Numbered from the stretch's first letter, positions 1 to 11,959 are shown. The stretch is 64,000 nt of DNA from Circinella umbellata (GCA_025093555.1 JAIWNF010000082.1:1-64000); one strand, 5' to 3'. Translations and numbers: made by a program. The notes: a model not told the origin generated them from the sequence alone.

Positions 1-26
1 AGGCTGCCACGTGAGTCATATATTAT

Positions 27-590
27 TTGCAATTATGCCATATGACAAAAGATGAACTCAAAAGTAATCTCAACAAGTATGCCAAAGTATATTATGCAGA
101 TTCCGAATGGGCATATGAAGTCTCAAGTCATATTGAAAATCGCTTGGAAAACTTACAAGGTAACAAGTACTTGTCACTCGTGTACTTTGGTTGTACCCAT
201 GCTTCTGATCCAGATAAGCGTTTACACCATAACATTACCAAAGCTCAACACACACGTTTTACCAACTAGAACTCGGTGTCAAATTCCCATTAGATACCTT
301 ATTCAATTGACCATATCTTCATCGAATGTAGAAGTGTCAATGACTTGCTCACTCATCCAATAGCTGGCTTGATGGAATCGACATGGATTACTGCTGTAGG
401 CAACTTATCTCTCAACTCGGCCAAAGGTGGCCTTGTTATTGATTGGATACCATCCCAGTATGATATTAAAATTTGGAATTCATTAAAGATTGTACCTAGA
501 CTATGCACAGGCGATAAAGAACAGCCAAATAATCAGCTTATTTATTCCATACAAGAGCATTTCAATGATTATTTGAAGTTTATGAACTAG
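27..590 (+). pseudogene. Decayed ORF of unknown function, possibly GIY-YIG-like
   Basis: One frame reads from about 27 to 590 with two in-frame TAG stops (near 267 and 285) and otherwise protein-like sequence. Joined across the stops it would be about 187 residues. The stretch YLSLVYFGCTHASDPDKR resembles the start of a GIY-YIG nuclease fold (Y-x-G, then an Arg), but that reading rests on a few residues and is weak. Both stops could come from CAG by a single C-to-T change. No ATG sits at the start (first in-frame ATG is near 42), so an upstream exon may lie outside the window. Function is not recognised. Confidence 0.35.
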
Positions 591-593
591 ATC

Positions 594-1080
594 CCTAGCA
601 TCAACCCATGCCCCACAAAAGCTTTTTTGAAAGCTGTGATTGAAACTGCTACTCCTACAAAGGTTAGTGTCACAGGGAACATGACAAGTATTCTTCTTTG
701 CAAAGAGAAATGATCCAACTTACTTTATATTTATTTTTTTCTATATAATTAGTAGTTTAAAAGGTGTAAGTTTCTTATAACTTGCACTGCGACTCTTTAT
801 GGTTATTTCTCTTAGAGAAATGTTCTCGAATTTCAATAAAAAAATTAAATTTTTTGTCTTTGTAAAATTCGAAATACATGTTTTAATAGATAAAAGTTTC
901 AAATATAAAATATTTATAAATTTCTTATTAATGATCTATACTCAAAATCATTAAAATATTTCTAAAAATATATAAACTTAAGATAATTTTAATTAGTTTA
1001 AAGAGAAGAATAAATAAATATATATATTATTATAATCAAATATTAACTAAAAGTATTATAACTTGAATTGCTTCTCAAAG
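594..1080. other. AT-rich gap without a gene
   Basis: Very AT-rich DNA with no ORF worth calling. The last 40 bases (a TTAACTAAAAG motif, then CTCAAAG) could be the 3' end of an intron leading into the exon that follows. Confidence 0.5.
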
Positions 1081-1910
1081 AGGTGACAGCTCAAAATATA
1101 AGAAATGAAATTGGATTTTGGGACCTGTCGGCTGGTGTAGCTCCTGATTTCTTTAAAGAACTAGTACGTTACTTCTCTCCTACAGAACCATTGCCAGTTC
1201 AAGTTGATTTATTCCCATTATCTCCTCAAAAAATTATACAAATTGGTATTCTATACACTACTCGATATTTACAGCTGGTTCAGCCCACAGTGATCCTTGT
1301 GCAATCATCTTTAGTCAATAGATTATTACAACTCGACATATTCAGCAAATCATGGTTGAATAATTTCGATGACCAACAGATGTTTTTAAAACAATTACAA
1401 TCACCAGATTCGTTGGCTGGTCTATCTAGTTTTTTGAACACATGTTATCCAACAACAAATATTAAAAGAAAGTTTACATCCCAAATTGGTTTGGTAAGTA
1501 CTATCAGAGTTCTCAAACATTTGTAACATATTTGAATTGATACCCTAACTAAAAGAAATAAATAGGTTTCTATCGCAAGATATGGTCCAGCACCAAGTGA
1601 TATTTGTTTAAGCATGGCAATACAGGATCCTGGTAATTTACGTTATGACCCAAGTAATCAACAAGCAAAATGTCAAGAATTATATGCTACATTATGCTGT
1701 TTTTATATGTTGGAGGATGTTATTCATCAACATCAACAAGAAAGTCCTCGACCTAAGAATATGAATGAATTTCAAGTACGGTTGCTTGAAATTAAAAAGG
1801 TAATTTTAGTTTTGCTGTTTATAATGTATTTAGTCTATATTTTATTTATTTATATACTTCAGATCATAAGTACTAATAATACGGGTATATAGCAATATGA
1901 ACAGCAATTA
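1081..1910 (+). pseudogene. 5' half of a host gene split by a transposon (unknown product)
   Basis: Protein-like exons run from about 1081 to 1493, 1566 to 1799 and 1893 to 1910, separated by introns 1494-1565 (GTAAGT..TAG) and 1800-1892 (GTAATT..TAG with a TACTAAT branch motif). There is no ATG at the start, so an upstream exon is missing or lost. The last exon reads QYEQQL and is cut at 1910 by a PIF/Harbinger element. Deleting the element and one TTA copy gives QYEQQL-VETKLDKFLNSEK in one frame, so the reading frame is restored exactly. The product is not recognised; it is hydrophobic-to-mixed with no clear domain. The distal half carries stops, so the gene is dead regardless of the insertion. 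Confidence 0.6.
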
Positions 1911-2016
1911 GAGCATGCCCAATGGACTCCCCAAATTTAGATTTTTTATTTTAAAATTCAACCAATGAAGAAAAACTTTCTTCTCATACCTTATTTTTAT
2001 TTTACTATCTTAATAA

Positions 2017-3451
2017 ATGTCTACAACTCGCGAACTTGAACAACTTTTTGCTGATGCTCATGCTGATGAATTGCATTGGATTCAATTGCATCGACGAGTG
2101 ATCGAAAATTTGAGAGACAGAAATGAAGAGGAGGAAATGAAGAGAGGAGGTTCTGTCTTTGGACAGAAATATAAGGAAAGAAGTCGCGCTTTGGGAGAGA
2201 CAATGCTTTGCTGTGATTATCTCAACGATGAATCTCTTCATGGACCAGAAGTATTTCGTCGTTGTTTCAGAATGTTTTAGCCATTATTTTTGCGAATTGT
2301 TGAGGCGATTGGAAACAGTGATGATTTTTTCACTCAAAAAAATGATGCAGCTGGAAAACCTGGATTGTCACCACTCGTGAAGGCGACAGCAGCTATGAGG
2401 CAACTTGCTTATGGTGTTCCCCCTGATGCCGTAGATGATTATCTATGCATGGGTACTGAGACTGCCCGGCAATGTCTCAAAAGATTCTGTCAAGCTGTTG
2501 TCGATGTGTTTGGTGAGACGTATCTTCATACACCAAACCAAGAAGATGTGGCAAGACTCCTTGCACAAGGCAAAGCGCGTGGCTTTCCAGGCATGTTGGG
2601 GTCAGTAGACTGCACTCATTGGGTATAGAAAAACTGTCCAAAAGCATGGCATGGCATATATAGAGGCAAAGAAGGATCGGCAACAGTCATCTTGGAAGCT
2701 GTTGCCGATTTTGATTTATGGATATGGCATGCCCATTTTGGACTTCCAGGCAGCCTAAATGATATCAATGTGTTGGATCGCTCTGATCTTTTTGCGAATC
2801 TTGCTGCTGGGCGTACACTATCAGTATCATATAACATCAATGGACATGAGTACATTATAGGGTATTATCTTGCTGATGGGATATACCCCAAATGGGCAAT
2901 ATTAGTTTAATCAATCCCAAGGGCGGATGAAAGAAAAGAAAAGGTATGTGGATTTTTATTTATAAAGTAATGCTAATTAAAACATTGTTTTCTTATGTTT
3001 GTAGCACTTTAACACAATGCAAGAAGCAGTTCGTAAAGATGTCGAGCATGCATTTGGGGTTCTCAAGTCTCAATATGCCATTATTGAGCAACCTGCAAGA
3101 CACTGGACAACAGCTACCCTTGCGCATATAATGAAGGCATGTATAATCCTTCATAATATGACTGTTGACGACGAGCGGGGGCAAGCACTCAATTATATAT
3201 ATGATGATGCAGCAACACGTAAAGAAAAAGAGCGTCGTAATATCAGTAGAAAACGAGTTAGACCTGACACTAATGGATCAAATGATGCTCATAGTGTACA
3301 TACACCAACAGCTGATGATCCAACATTAAACGATGATACTACTTTTGAGAATTACATGCAACGCTATGAACAAATACGTGATACTCAAACACACTATCAA
3401 TTGAGAAATGACCTTATTGAACATTTATGGGAATTGCATCGAAAGGCTTAA
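2017..3451 (+). pseudogene. PIF/Harbinger DDE transposase with three nonsense mutations
   Basis: Starts at ATG 2017. It reads as one frame with stops at 2278 (TAG), 2626 (TAG) and 2908 (TAA), then an intron at 2944-3004 (GTATGT..GTAG) and a second exon to 3451. Domain order matches the DDE_4-type nuclease: first Asp in GSVDCTHW (about 2605), second Asp in LADGIYP (about 2875), Glu in RKDVEHAFGVL (about 3045). The stops fit CAG to TAG, TGG to TAG (the position after CTHWV is an expected Trp) and CAA to TAA, all C:G to T:A transitions. The rest of the protein is well preserved, so inactivation looks fairly recent. Confidence 0.93.
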
Positions 3452-3578
3452 TATATAAAAATAAAAAAAATGATTTGCTTATATTAGTCCAATTAGACTA
3501 ATTGTTGTTCTTGTTCTTGTTCTTCGTCTTCGTCTTCATCATCATTAACTTCTTCGTCGTCTTCTTCTACTTGTTCTT

Positions 3579-4279
3579 TTAAAGACTTTGCAAAGATTTT
3601 TTCATCTCATGCTCGAAATATTGATGACGAAGAGGATCCAACTTCGAAAGATCCATTGACATGATGTTGTAATCATTTCTCCGTGGATCCTCTTTCGCCT
3701 CATTCTTCTTCTTGGAGGCTGTCTGCTTGTCCTTTAGCTCCTTTGCTCTGCTCTTCCACTTTTCATCACCACGAAGAACTGCCCAGCAGTGCTCTAAACC
3801 AAAAGGCTTCTTCTCAAACCTCAAATACATCTCTTTTGCCTGGGATTGCTAGAAATTATGTTTAATAATTTGCATTTATATTAGTATCATAACTTGTACT
3901 TTTTTTATCATTTATTTACCTCTCCAAGCTCATTCTGTCCACTTTGTCTGAGGTTTTGAACCTGCTCATAATATCTGCAGAACTTTGACACATCCTTTTG
4001 GATATATCTGCTCCAACGGCTCATCAAACCTTTGGCATTTCGTTCACACCAAGATTCCTCAAGGTTCTCGGTGAAATGCTTTAGAATGCTTTCCCAGAAA
4101 GCAGCTGATTCTTGATCAGCTCCAACAACTGAATTTTGAGAAATCTTCAACCAAGATTTACAAAGTTGAAGATCTTCAGCAAATGAGTAGTTGAGGTTTC
4201 CCTCACGCCCTGCTGATTTCTTCGAAGTAGTAATAGCTGGTGTAATTTCTGATGAGTTATTCATTTTTTTATGTGTCAA
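3579..4279 (-). CDS. PIF/Harbinger Myb/SANT-like DNA-binding protein (ORF1)
   Basis: Two exons, complement(join(3579..3848,3920..4279)), about 209 residues with the ATG at 4279; an in-frame ATG at 4264 is an alternative start. The intron at 3849-3919 has GTAAAT..CTAG ends and joins ELGE to QSQAKEMYLRF in frame. The N-terminal half shows a Trp-rich helix pattern (CKSWLKIS, FWESILKHF, SRWSRYIQKDV). The C-terminal half, with HCWAVLRGDEKWKSR, resembles the plant NAM-associated C-terminal region common in Harbinger partner proteins. In characterised PIF elements this protein helps the transposase enter the nucleus and bind the ends (family knowledge). Unlike the neighbouring transposase it has no stop codons. 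Confidence 0.88.
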
Positions 4280-4475
4280 AATTTATATATAAGGTACAGA
4301 AGGGAGTTTGGAGACCAGCCAGAGGCTCCCGTAATTCAGAGAATGTTGACTCTGAATTTGGGTTTTCACAGATTTAGCTTTTCATTTGGGGAGTCTGTTG
4401 GGGCAATGAATCTCCAAATCGGTTCTCCAAATCTAGCAAATTTCATTTTTCGGGAGTCCGTTAGGCATGCTCTTA

Positions 4476-5961
4476 GTAGAAACAAAGCTTGACAAGTTTC
4501 TGAATTCAGAAAAGGCTATGGTTATGAAACAAGATCATACTGCTTATTCTGCTCGTATGACTTCTGCACAAAAACGGTCATCACCAAAACTACCTATTAG
4601 TAACAATAATCGATTTACATACTAGTTTCTTGGAGAAGCTGGTGACAGTACACGGCAAGAGCAGGTGACACAGTTATGGAAGAACGAAGAAGTAAGACAG
4701 ACGACAGCATGGATTAGTACTTTGTTTGACGCCGTGCCCTCCCAACATTGACAACATTTTTTCAAACGTATATTATACATGGTTTTTATCCAAAAGAAAA
4801 AGTATCAACATACATCAATCAGCCCATGTAACAGGCAGGGATCCCATGAAAGATTTGAGTGAAGAACAACGTCATGAATACCTCAAAAAGCATCGATTTG
4901 GCCCATTTAGCCTTATCGAACAAATAGTCAATCGAAACACTCCTTCTGTGATCAGTACTGTGCTAAAAGTTAGTGATGAACACCAGTGGTTAAAAACAGT
5001 AACAAAGGACCTTGTTTGGATTGCAACATGTTTATTCTGTGATGACACATTCTTGGCTGGTCACAACACTTTTCATTGGTGCCCAGTTATTAATACAGAT
5101 ATTCAGTCACAACGTGATGGGTTAAAATATTTTTGAGTTTTATATGTGCATGACATACTAGACCTTCCAAATATTTAACTGGACAATGACAGCATCATCA
5201 TCAAATGTATTGGGATCGAAGCCTCCAATGCTGTAACAATATTGAAGGATTTCGACATAGACCGGTTTGAACATTTAAAGATTGGTTAACTAGGACATGT
5301 ATATACTTTGAAAGGTTCAACTCAGATGTGGAAAGTAACAAATGCTATCAATCGATAGATTAGGACAACTGGTGAGGGAGTTGTTGTAATGCCAAATGCC
5401 AGCATTTGTGATTCATAGCTTTACGATAAAGCCGAAACCATGAATACTATAACCAAACACCTGAATGATCCAGTCCGTCGCGAATCCCCTCTCGTCCACA
5501 TTACATGTGGTGTGGTTGATGAACCCCTGTGTAATTACAATACACTAAGTCACCCATCTCAGACTCGTGACATAAAGGAAGGTATGCCCCATATACCTTT
5601 TACCACACAGCACTCACACCATCTCACTGATTCTACTCAGGACGAACTTGAAGAAATACAAAAAGGATCACGGCAAAAACAAGATCTAAAATGAAAACAT
5701 AGTGGAAGTAATAGTGATGAAAGTTCCCCCAAACAAAAAGTGCACGGTCGTTCAAATAGTAGCGTAACAAAGTCATGTAAATTTGGAAGTAGTATCACAA
5801 CGTTTATTGATCTCCCTATGGCAACCAAACAGTATTTATGGATAAAGTATCGACAAGGTACTGATGATGAAAGATCCAAAGGTTATAATCCTCTAACATG
5901 GAAGTCAAGGTTAAAAAAGAAGCCCCAAGGCCGTGGACGTGGCTCTTGGAGGAAACAATAA
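4476..5961 (+). pseudogene. 3' half of the transposon-split host gene, decayed
   Basis: Starts directly after the second TTA and continues the frame of the upstream half (VETKLDKFLNSEKAMVMK). Stops follow at 4623 (TAG) and in later segments; a frame change occurs near 4730, after which a second long reading gives RHEYLKKHRFGPFSLIEQIV and a basic, Gly/Arg-rich tail ending at 5961. Several stops could be former CAA or CAG codons. No domain was recognised; the tail (GRGRGSWRKQ) resembles a nucleic-acid-binding end, but this is composition only. Confidence 0.5.
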
Positions 5962-7129
5962 ACTCTTCTGTGTCTTCCCCTTTTTTCTCTTTGTCCATAT
6001 CCAAAACCCCTTTCCTATATTCACCACCATTATCTTAGCAGTCATAAAAAATAATATTAGCAAACTTTAACGGTTCTTTAGATCTTATTTCTGTTGACTT
6101 TTATGAAGAAGAGTTGATTTTCTTTAGAAAGACAAAATTTAAAGTAAACTTAGAAACCGAAGTAATTTTCTCCATATTATTTAAAATTAAAGAGGAGTAT
6201 TATGTTATGCTCAGATAGTGCTAAGAATAATTAATTAAAGTTTAACTTAGCCAAACATCTTTATATTACTATTGTGGTATTGATTCATCTTTCTTTTCAT
6301 ATAAAATAAGATGCTAAGCCTGATCTCTTTGGCTTTTATATATATATGTATCCAATTCTCTAATATTTTTATTTTTTAAATTTCGCGAAAGAGGGTCTTG
6401 AGAAAATGTGATGTAAAAAAGATATGGTTTTTAGATGTCAGAAAAACCTTTATTTATATATGGCAAAATATTATGGGCTAATCAATGTCTAAATAATATA
6501 TGTCTAATATCAATGATCAACATTTTTATACATAATATTTACGTGCTCAACTGTGCTATCGTCTTTATTGTTAGTATTCCACGGATACACATGCATGTCA
6601 ATCAACAATCTTATGGTTAGATATGTTATCATAATGGTCTTCTACGTACACCCATCATGATAAGAGAATGTTGTAGTCTCCCCGTCAATTCATCGACTGC
6701 CTAATGACGTTTCTGATTTGCGTTAGTTTTGCACATTTTTCTTGATTTGTTAGTATGTTACCAGTAAATTGATTTGTGAATGGTATATAGACTGCCGTTA
6801 ATGAGTCATCTAAGCAATATTGTATGCTAGAATCTTTCATACCAGTAAGCATTATTCGTCAGCTCAATTGTCTGCTTCTATAGTTTAATATTATCCAAAA
6901 TCTAGAATCTTCAAAGCAATAGCAAGTCAGATTTGAGCTGTCCCTGCTCAATATAGAGTCTTGAGAAAGGAACAGAGCACGTACAAAGATCATCTGCAGC
7001 ATTTTTGTCTAAAAAAAATTGTTTTTTCTGTGACACCACAACTAAAAAGGAAAATCAAGGAAATAAATAAAAAACACTTTGTAAATATTTTTATCGTCTT
7101 CGTAATTGTTTTAATGGTCGTCCCTATTG
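5962..7129. other. No gene seen
   Basis: AT-rich sequence without a convincing ORF on either strand. It separates the dead host gene from the chromovirus relic, and part may be lost 3' sequence of that relic. Confidence 0.5.
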
Positions 7130-8260
7130 TCACTTAGGTAGAGATCCGTTGTCTCGTTCATCCTTAGCAAGTAGTTCCATCAAAGTAAAATATTTTTGTG
7201 AGACTTTAAACCATCTTTCCAGATACATTGCTGGTTTTCGAGTAACTTCACATAATGGATAGCCTTTCCATTTTACAAGGCACTGTAGCTTGTTTTTCTT
7301 ATACGATCACCAAGAATAGCTTTAAATTCAAGTTCGTTTTCAGAATATCATAATCATAGAAGGAGATCATTTGGAGCGTCGATCCTCATCATCTGATTTC
7401 CAAAATTTTCTTTGGAGCACCAGCATAGGAGACATCATGTGCTTCAACCATCGCCAGCAGATTGAGCTTATATGCAATGGAACCAACCTGTTCCAGTATC
7501 TTGTATTGACGAGCCTACTGTACAGTAAAAGATATTTCTTAGCGGTACATCAAAATAACTTTAGAATTGATGTAAGGTCTTAACTAAAGCTTGATTTCCA
7601 ATTTCAAGCACCAAATCACATCAATCCGAATTGCGTCATCATAGACATTGTCCATTAGTACGTGGTGCTGATACTATATGCTGGCTCAAGTCAGTATAAA
7701 AATACATAGCCCATGCTTGGTATCTTTGTATATAAGATCCAATGCAGCTAGCCATTCTTCCCAGACCTCCTCGTTATATCCCATATAATGCTGGGACATG
7801 TCTTTAAGACTTTAGTTGGTACGCTCCATCTGCCTGTCGTTTTTTGAATAAACTTGTCATGCATTCATGTTATAAAAAATAATACAAAGTTTCAAAGGAT
7901 ATTCACTATTATCATTATTCGTTCTTAACTTGAATAAAACACCCAGACCAAAAACATCATTAATATAATGCTTTGCATACTTTTTCGTCAAAAGTATCCC
8001 TCTCACTAAAAGAAGGTAGGATAAAGGTTCATTGAAACGTTGGGATAGGAAGGGCTACAAAGTGGTCTTTTTGATAAAGCGGTGGTACTAGTATTTCTTT
8101 ATGGAAAATTGAAGCATATGCAATAGGATCCAATAAATTGTTGTCCTGGACTTGGACTAAAAAACTGACGAATTCCAACTGTAGTTGCGACATCAGTATG
8201 CAAATTAAGATGGCGGTCAGGATCCAGAAGACACAAAACAGGTGAGATAATTAAACATCG
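7130..8260 (-). pseudogene. Chromovirus (Ty3/gypsy) pol relic: RNase H, integrase, chromodomain
   Basis: Reading the minus strand from 8260 down gives, in order, an RNase H-like piece (LDPDRHLNLHTDV, then in another frame FLVQVQDNNLLDPIAYAS), the integrase core end (KNDRQMERTN followed by WEEWLAALDLIYKDTKHG), the integrase tail (YKILEQVGSIAYKLNL) and a chromodomain (KLQCLVKWKGYPLCEV). This order is that of Ty3/gypsy chromoviruses, whose chromodomain steers integration to marked chromatin (family knowledge). Many stops and frameshifts break every piece. No reverse transcriptase or LTR is visible next to it. A gag relic on the same strand lies at 17834-18815. Confidence 0.85.
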
Positions 8261-9126
8261 CTTTTATACATTCATGGAAATCCATTCATTTCTACTACCC
8301 ATTTTAGCCATAGTATATTATATCTGTCTATATTAATAATATACCATATAAGATGTAATTACATGTAATAACACATAATCATTATGATCCATACTGTTAT
8401 AATTTCTATAGGTAGATGTACATATATATATTGAAAATACCCTATTATCAACAAAAAGTAAAAAATTAATATAAATATAAAGAGTAGCTGTTATTTGAAA
8501 CTAATTTGACACCTCAGTTTTTTTTGTGTCTTATTAATTTATTATTATCTCTTTATTGTTTTATATTATATTATATTTTCTTAAAATTTATACTATGAAT
8601 ATTTTCTTTAGAATTTTGAGGAATTATGAATGATAAACAATAGGTGTAATATAACTATGGTTATATACAGTATATACACTAAAAAGAGTAAGATATATTT
8701 AATCAGAACTATAATACACAAACACAGGAGTCACAGCAAAGGCTACGTCGAACTCAATGCATGTGTGGATCTACTACTTAATTCAACCACAACAATCAGA
8801 ACTGTCCTTTGAATAGAGAGAATAATAGTAATGAGGAAAACGTGATACCTAGAATAGATTTATCTAATAAGGCGTGTGTGTTTTTCATTGCTATAAAGTT
8901 AAAGTGCTATATTTTCCCTCTCAATAGGTGTATTAATATCGAGAAACTGTATTATTATGACCAAGTATAGTTATCAAGATTCCATTTTATAACTCAATAA
9001 CATACTCTGACTTATTACATACTGAGTGTACAAATGCAGGTATATAGAGTAATAATAATAATTCAAGACAAGGTGTATTTTCATATTAGTTTTGATGTAT
9101 ATATACATAGCAATCGTAATGGTATA
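8261..9126. other. No gene seen
   Basis: Very AT-rich DNA with only chance ORFs. It would be the place for the reverse transcriptase of the chromovirus relic, but no such motif was found. Confidence 0.5.
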
Positions 9127-9131
9127 AGACC

Positions 9132-9549
9132 TGTGATATTCCTACCCACCATCAAAAATAAATAATAATAATATACACCAATCTAACTCAGACATAATAT
9201 ATTGGTTACTTCTCTATTATACTATATTAAGCAAATCATACCAAATGAAACATATGATTACAATAATATACCAATCATAATAATATAAAACATATCATAT
9301 ATCAATATACTGAAACTAAAACAACAAGTGAACCCATTATCATAGGATAGGGAAATTACATACCAAAGAATATAAATATAGACTTGAAATTAAATAATAT
9401 AAAAATCATCTTTAGATCTTGAGAGTTTATTTATAATAAAAGACCTAATTGATTCTCACAAGACTTATATTTTGTTATCTATTTTCTATCTCTATTTATT
9501 TATTTACCTTACCTTATTTTATCCTTACTTATTTCCCATCTATACGACA
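9132..9549 (-). repeat. Solo LTR, family A, copy 1 (418 bp)
   Basis: Begins TGTGATATTCC and ends ATACGACA, flanked by a perfect 5-bp duplication AGACC (9127-9131 and 9550-9554). It is the reverse complement of a second copy at 10767-11203 over nearly its full length. TG..CA ends and 5-bp duplications are those of LTR retrotransposons; no internal region is attached, so this is a solo LTR. Strand is given relative to copy 2. Confidence 0.9.
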
Positions 9550-9554
9550 AGACC

Positions 9555-10554
9555 ATTACGATGATATATTCAACCATAAGGTTGTTAATCCATATGCTTA
9601 TCTGTGGAATACTAAGGATAGAGAATAGCATAGTTGAGCATATGGTTATATATAGAAATATTAGGATAGTTATGAGATAAATACGAGTAGTAAAAAATAG
9701 AAAGATGGGACTTAAGTAAATATAGTTAAGAATCTGTTTATTCCTGAAATAAAATAACTACTCTTTTATACCTTTTCTAAATTATAAAACTATCTTATTT
9801 TATTCAATCATAGCTAAGCCATGTTTTATACGAATGGATGAGAGGACCTATTATATTTGTTCTATTATAAATATTAATTCTATATCATTCTCTGAAACTG
9901 TTATGATAGTTGTTACTAATCTCATTCTTTCTTTGATGTTCCTTTTTTATATCCAGATTAATAATAAGAACAATTTAAAATAAATAATAGTGTTTAATTA
10001 GTTATATCTTTTATCCTTAACAGAATGATGTTTGACCAATTATTCATGAATAGATGGAATATATGTGTTATTATGGTGGTTTACCACAAGGTATTCTATA
10101 TAGAAATGCTGATCATTGATATTAGATATATATATTAGTTAGACATAAATTAGCCCTTGATATTTTGACGTATTGTTAATTTTTTATATGTTATAAGGTC
10201 CCAAAATGTTAAATAGTGAGTACCAAATGTTAAGACTATTATTATATATGGGGTTTTTTGATATGATGGTTGGTGATATTATTAGGTTAACCAAAGAGAT
10301 TAGACTTAAAAGTTGCTGAGTAGAATAAATTTCAATTATCACTTAAAAGGAAGAAAGAGGCTAAGACTTATAATTTTATAAGAGAAAAGTAATAAATGTG
10401 GGAGCTTATTTTGGACTTATTCTATGCCAAACCACAAAAGAGAAAATTTCTCTTAGAAATATGAGTTGGATTAATTATCCAAAAAGTGGATATAAAAGTA
10501 TTTTATTTAAAAACTATAAAGATAAGAAGCTAAGCTAAAATATTTAATCCTATT
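9555..10554. other. AT-rich gap with a trace of old coding sequence
   Basis: No intact ORF. On the plus strand around 10040-10190 one frame, broken by several stops, reads YYGGLPQGILYRNADH and then LVRHKLALDIL, which looks like an old protein but is not identifiable. GLPQG occurs in some reverse transcriptases, but on its own is not evidence. Confidence 0.4.
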
Positions 10555-11409
10555 TGTTATATCAATCAAATATAATAAAATAAAAGAGACATAAATAAGT
10601 CAACGAGACCCAAAAGAACTCAAGTTTATTAAAATAAAATATTATCTCCATTTATATGAATTTTATTATCAGTAGGATATATTGATATGTGTATACGTAA
10701 GATTTATATTTGTCATGGCCATGTGAATTATGAATATAAGATTAATGATATTAAGATTAGACTTTGTGTCATATGGATGGGAAATATGGATAAAATAAGG
10801 TAAGATAAAATAAATAGAGATAGGAATAGATAACAAAGATAAGTCTTGTGAGAATCAATTAGGTCTTTTATTATATGAATAAAGTATTAAGATAAAAAAA
10901 AGATAATTTTATATTATTTAATTTTAAGTCTATATTTATATTCCTTGGTATATAATTTCCCTATCCTATGATAATGGGTTCACTTGTTGTTTTAGTTTCA
11001 GTATATTGATATATGATATGTTTTATATTATTATTATTATTATTAGTATATGATTGTGATTGGTATATTATTATTGTTATATGTTTCATTTGGTATGATT
11101 TGCTTAATATAGTATAATAGAGAAGTAACCGATATTATTATGTTTGAGTTAGATCAGTGTATATTATTATTATTTATTTTTGATGGTGGGTAGGAATATC
11201 ACACTTTGAGTGGTTGACGATATAATATATCTACGCAGCTGTTGTTATCTTATATCATTATAGAAGATAGACTTCTATGTTCTTATAAATCATGGTCCAA
11301 ATAGGGAAATACACGAAATGTCAGCAAAGCATAATTAAAGATACGCTATACTTAAATAATTAGAATGACAAATAATTATCTTGATAAATAATATGTATTG
11401 GATACAACA
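10555..11409 (+). repeat. Solo LTR, family B, copy 1, carrying a nested LTR
   Basis: Begins TGTTATATCAAT and ends GGATACAACA. Without the nested family-A LTR (10767-11203 plus one duplication) it is about 413 bp and matches the reverse complement of 17431-17833. The flanks CCTATT and CCTACT may be a decayed target duplication. Its right end is 256 bp upstream of the tRNA-Trp gene. Confidence 0.82.
10767..11203 (+). repeat. Solo LTR, family A, copy 2 (437 bp), nested
   Basis: Begins TGTCATATGG and ends ATATCACA, flanked by a perfect CTTTG duplication (10762-10766 and 11204-11208). It interrupts the family-B LTR; the uninterrupted site can be read in the copy at 17431-17833 (reverse strand ACTTTGAGTAG). 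Family A was therefore active after family B here. Confidence 0.92.
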
Positions 11410-11665
11410 CCTACTAATAAATTACTATTAGTTCTTCTTAGTTCCTTATATTCTAAGTTTAGATTGATTCAGTTCCCTTAAGGGACTAAACCAAATTGAA
11501 TTATAAGGACTCTTAATATAGAATAGTAATATTCAACTTATTATTAAAAATAAAAGCTGTTCAAATAAGTGACTTATCATTTAATTATTTTAGACTAAGC
11601 TTAAATCTTTTAGTACTACGTTTCTTTGCGAGTATGACTTTATTAAAATAATAGTAAACAACTAG

Positions 11666-11738
11666 GACTCCTTGGCGCAAATGGCAGCGCGTTCGATTCC
11701 AGATCGAAAGGTTGGGCGTTCGAGTCGCTCAGGGGTCA
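11666..11738 (+). tRNA. tRNA-Trp (anticodon CCA)
   Basis: A 73-nt cloverleaf folds cleanly: acceptor stem GACTCCT with AGGGGTC (one G-T pair) and discriminator A; D arm around GGCGCAAATGGCAGCGC; anticodon stem TTCGA/TCGAA with loop TTCCAGA (anticodon CCA); T stem GGGCG/CGCTC with loop TTCGAGT. A-box and B-box sequences are in place and there is no intron. CCA rather than TCA argues for a nuclear and not a mitochondrial gene. It sits inside the repeat block, with an LTR 256 bp upstream. Confidence 0.95.
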
Positions 11739-11772
11739 ACTCGAAAAAGCGAGTTTGAGTTCAAGAACTTTC

Positions 11773-11778
11773 TTTTTT
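11773..11778 (+). terminator. Pol III T-run terminator after tRNA-Trp
   Basis: A run of six T begins about 35 bases after the tRNA, preceded by a small hairpin (ACTCG / CGAGT, 11739-11755). A longer T-run follows at 11781. Confidence 0.6.
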
Positions 11779-11959
11779 ATTTTTTTTTGTTTTTCTTTTA
11801 TTGTTTTTTTTATTATTTTGTCGTATTTTTTATTGATAAAACCACGGAGAGATAATCACAAAGAGAGAATATAAATATGATAGATAATATAAACACGAAG
11901 AATAATATAACCACACAGGTAGATATAACCACACAGGAAAATACCACAAAGATAGAGAA

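Larger units (their letters stand above)
1911..4472 (+). mobile_element. PIF/Harbinger DNA transposon, 2562 bp, TTA target duplications
   Basis: Terminal inverted repeats start GAGCATGCCCAATGG at 1911 and, reading inward from 4472, GAGCATGCCTAACGG. Each end is flanked by TTA (1908-1910 and 4473-4475), the 3-bp duplication typical of PIF/Harbinger. The element carries the two genes expected of the superfamily, a DDE transposase on the plus strand and a Myb/SANT-like protein on the minus strand, transcribed toward each other. Short repeats of the type CTCCAAATC occur inside the right end (4390-4440). The transposase is broken, so this copy is not autonomous. A short derivative of the same family lies at 57421-57635. 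Confidence 0.95.
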
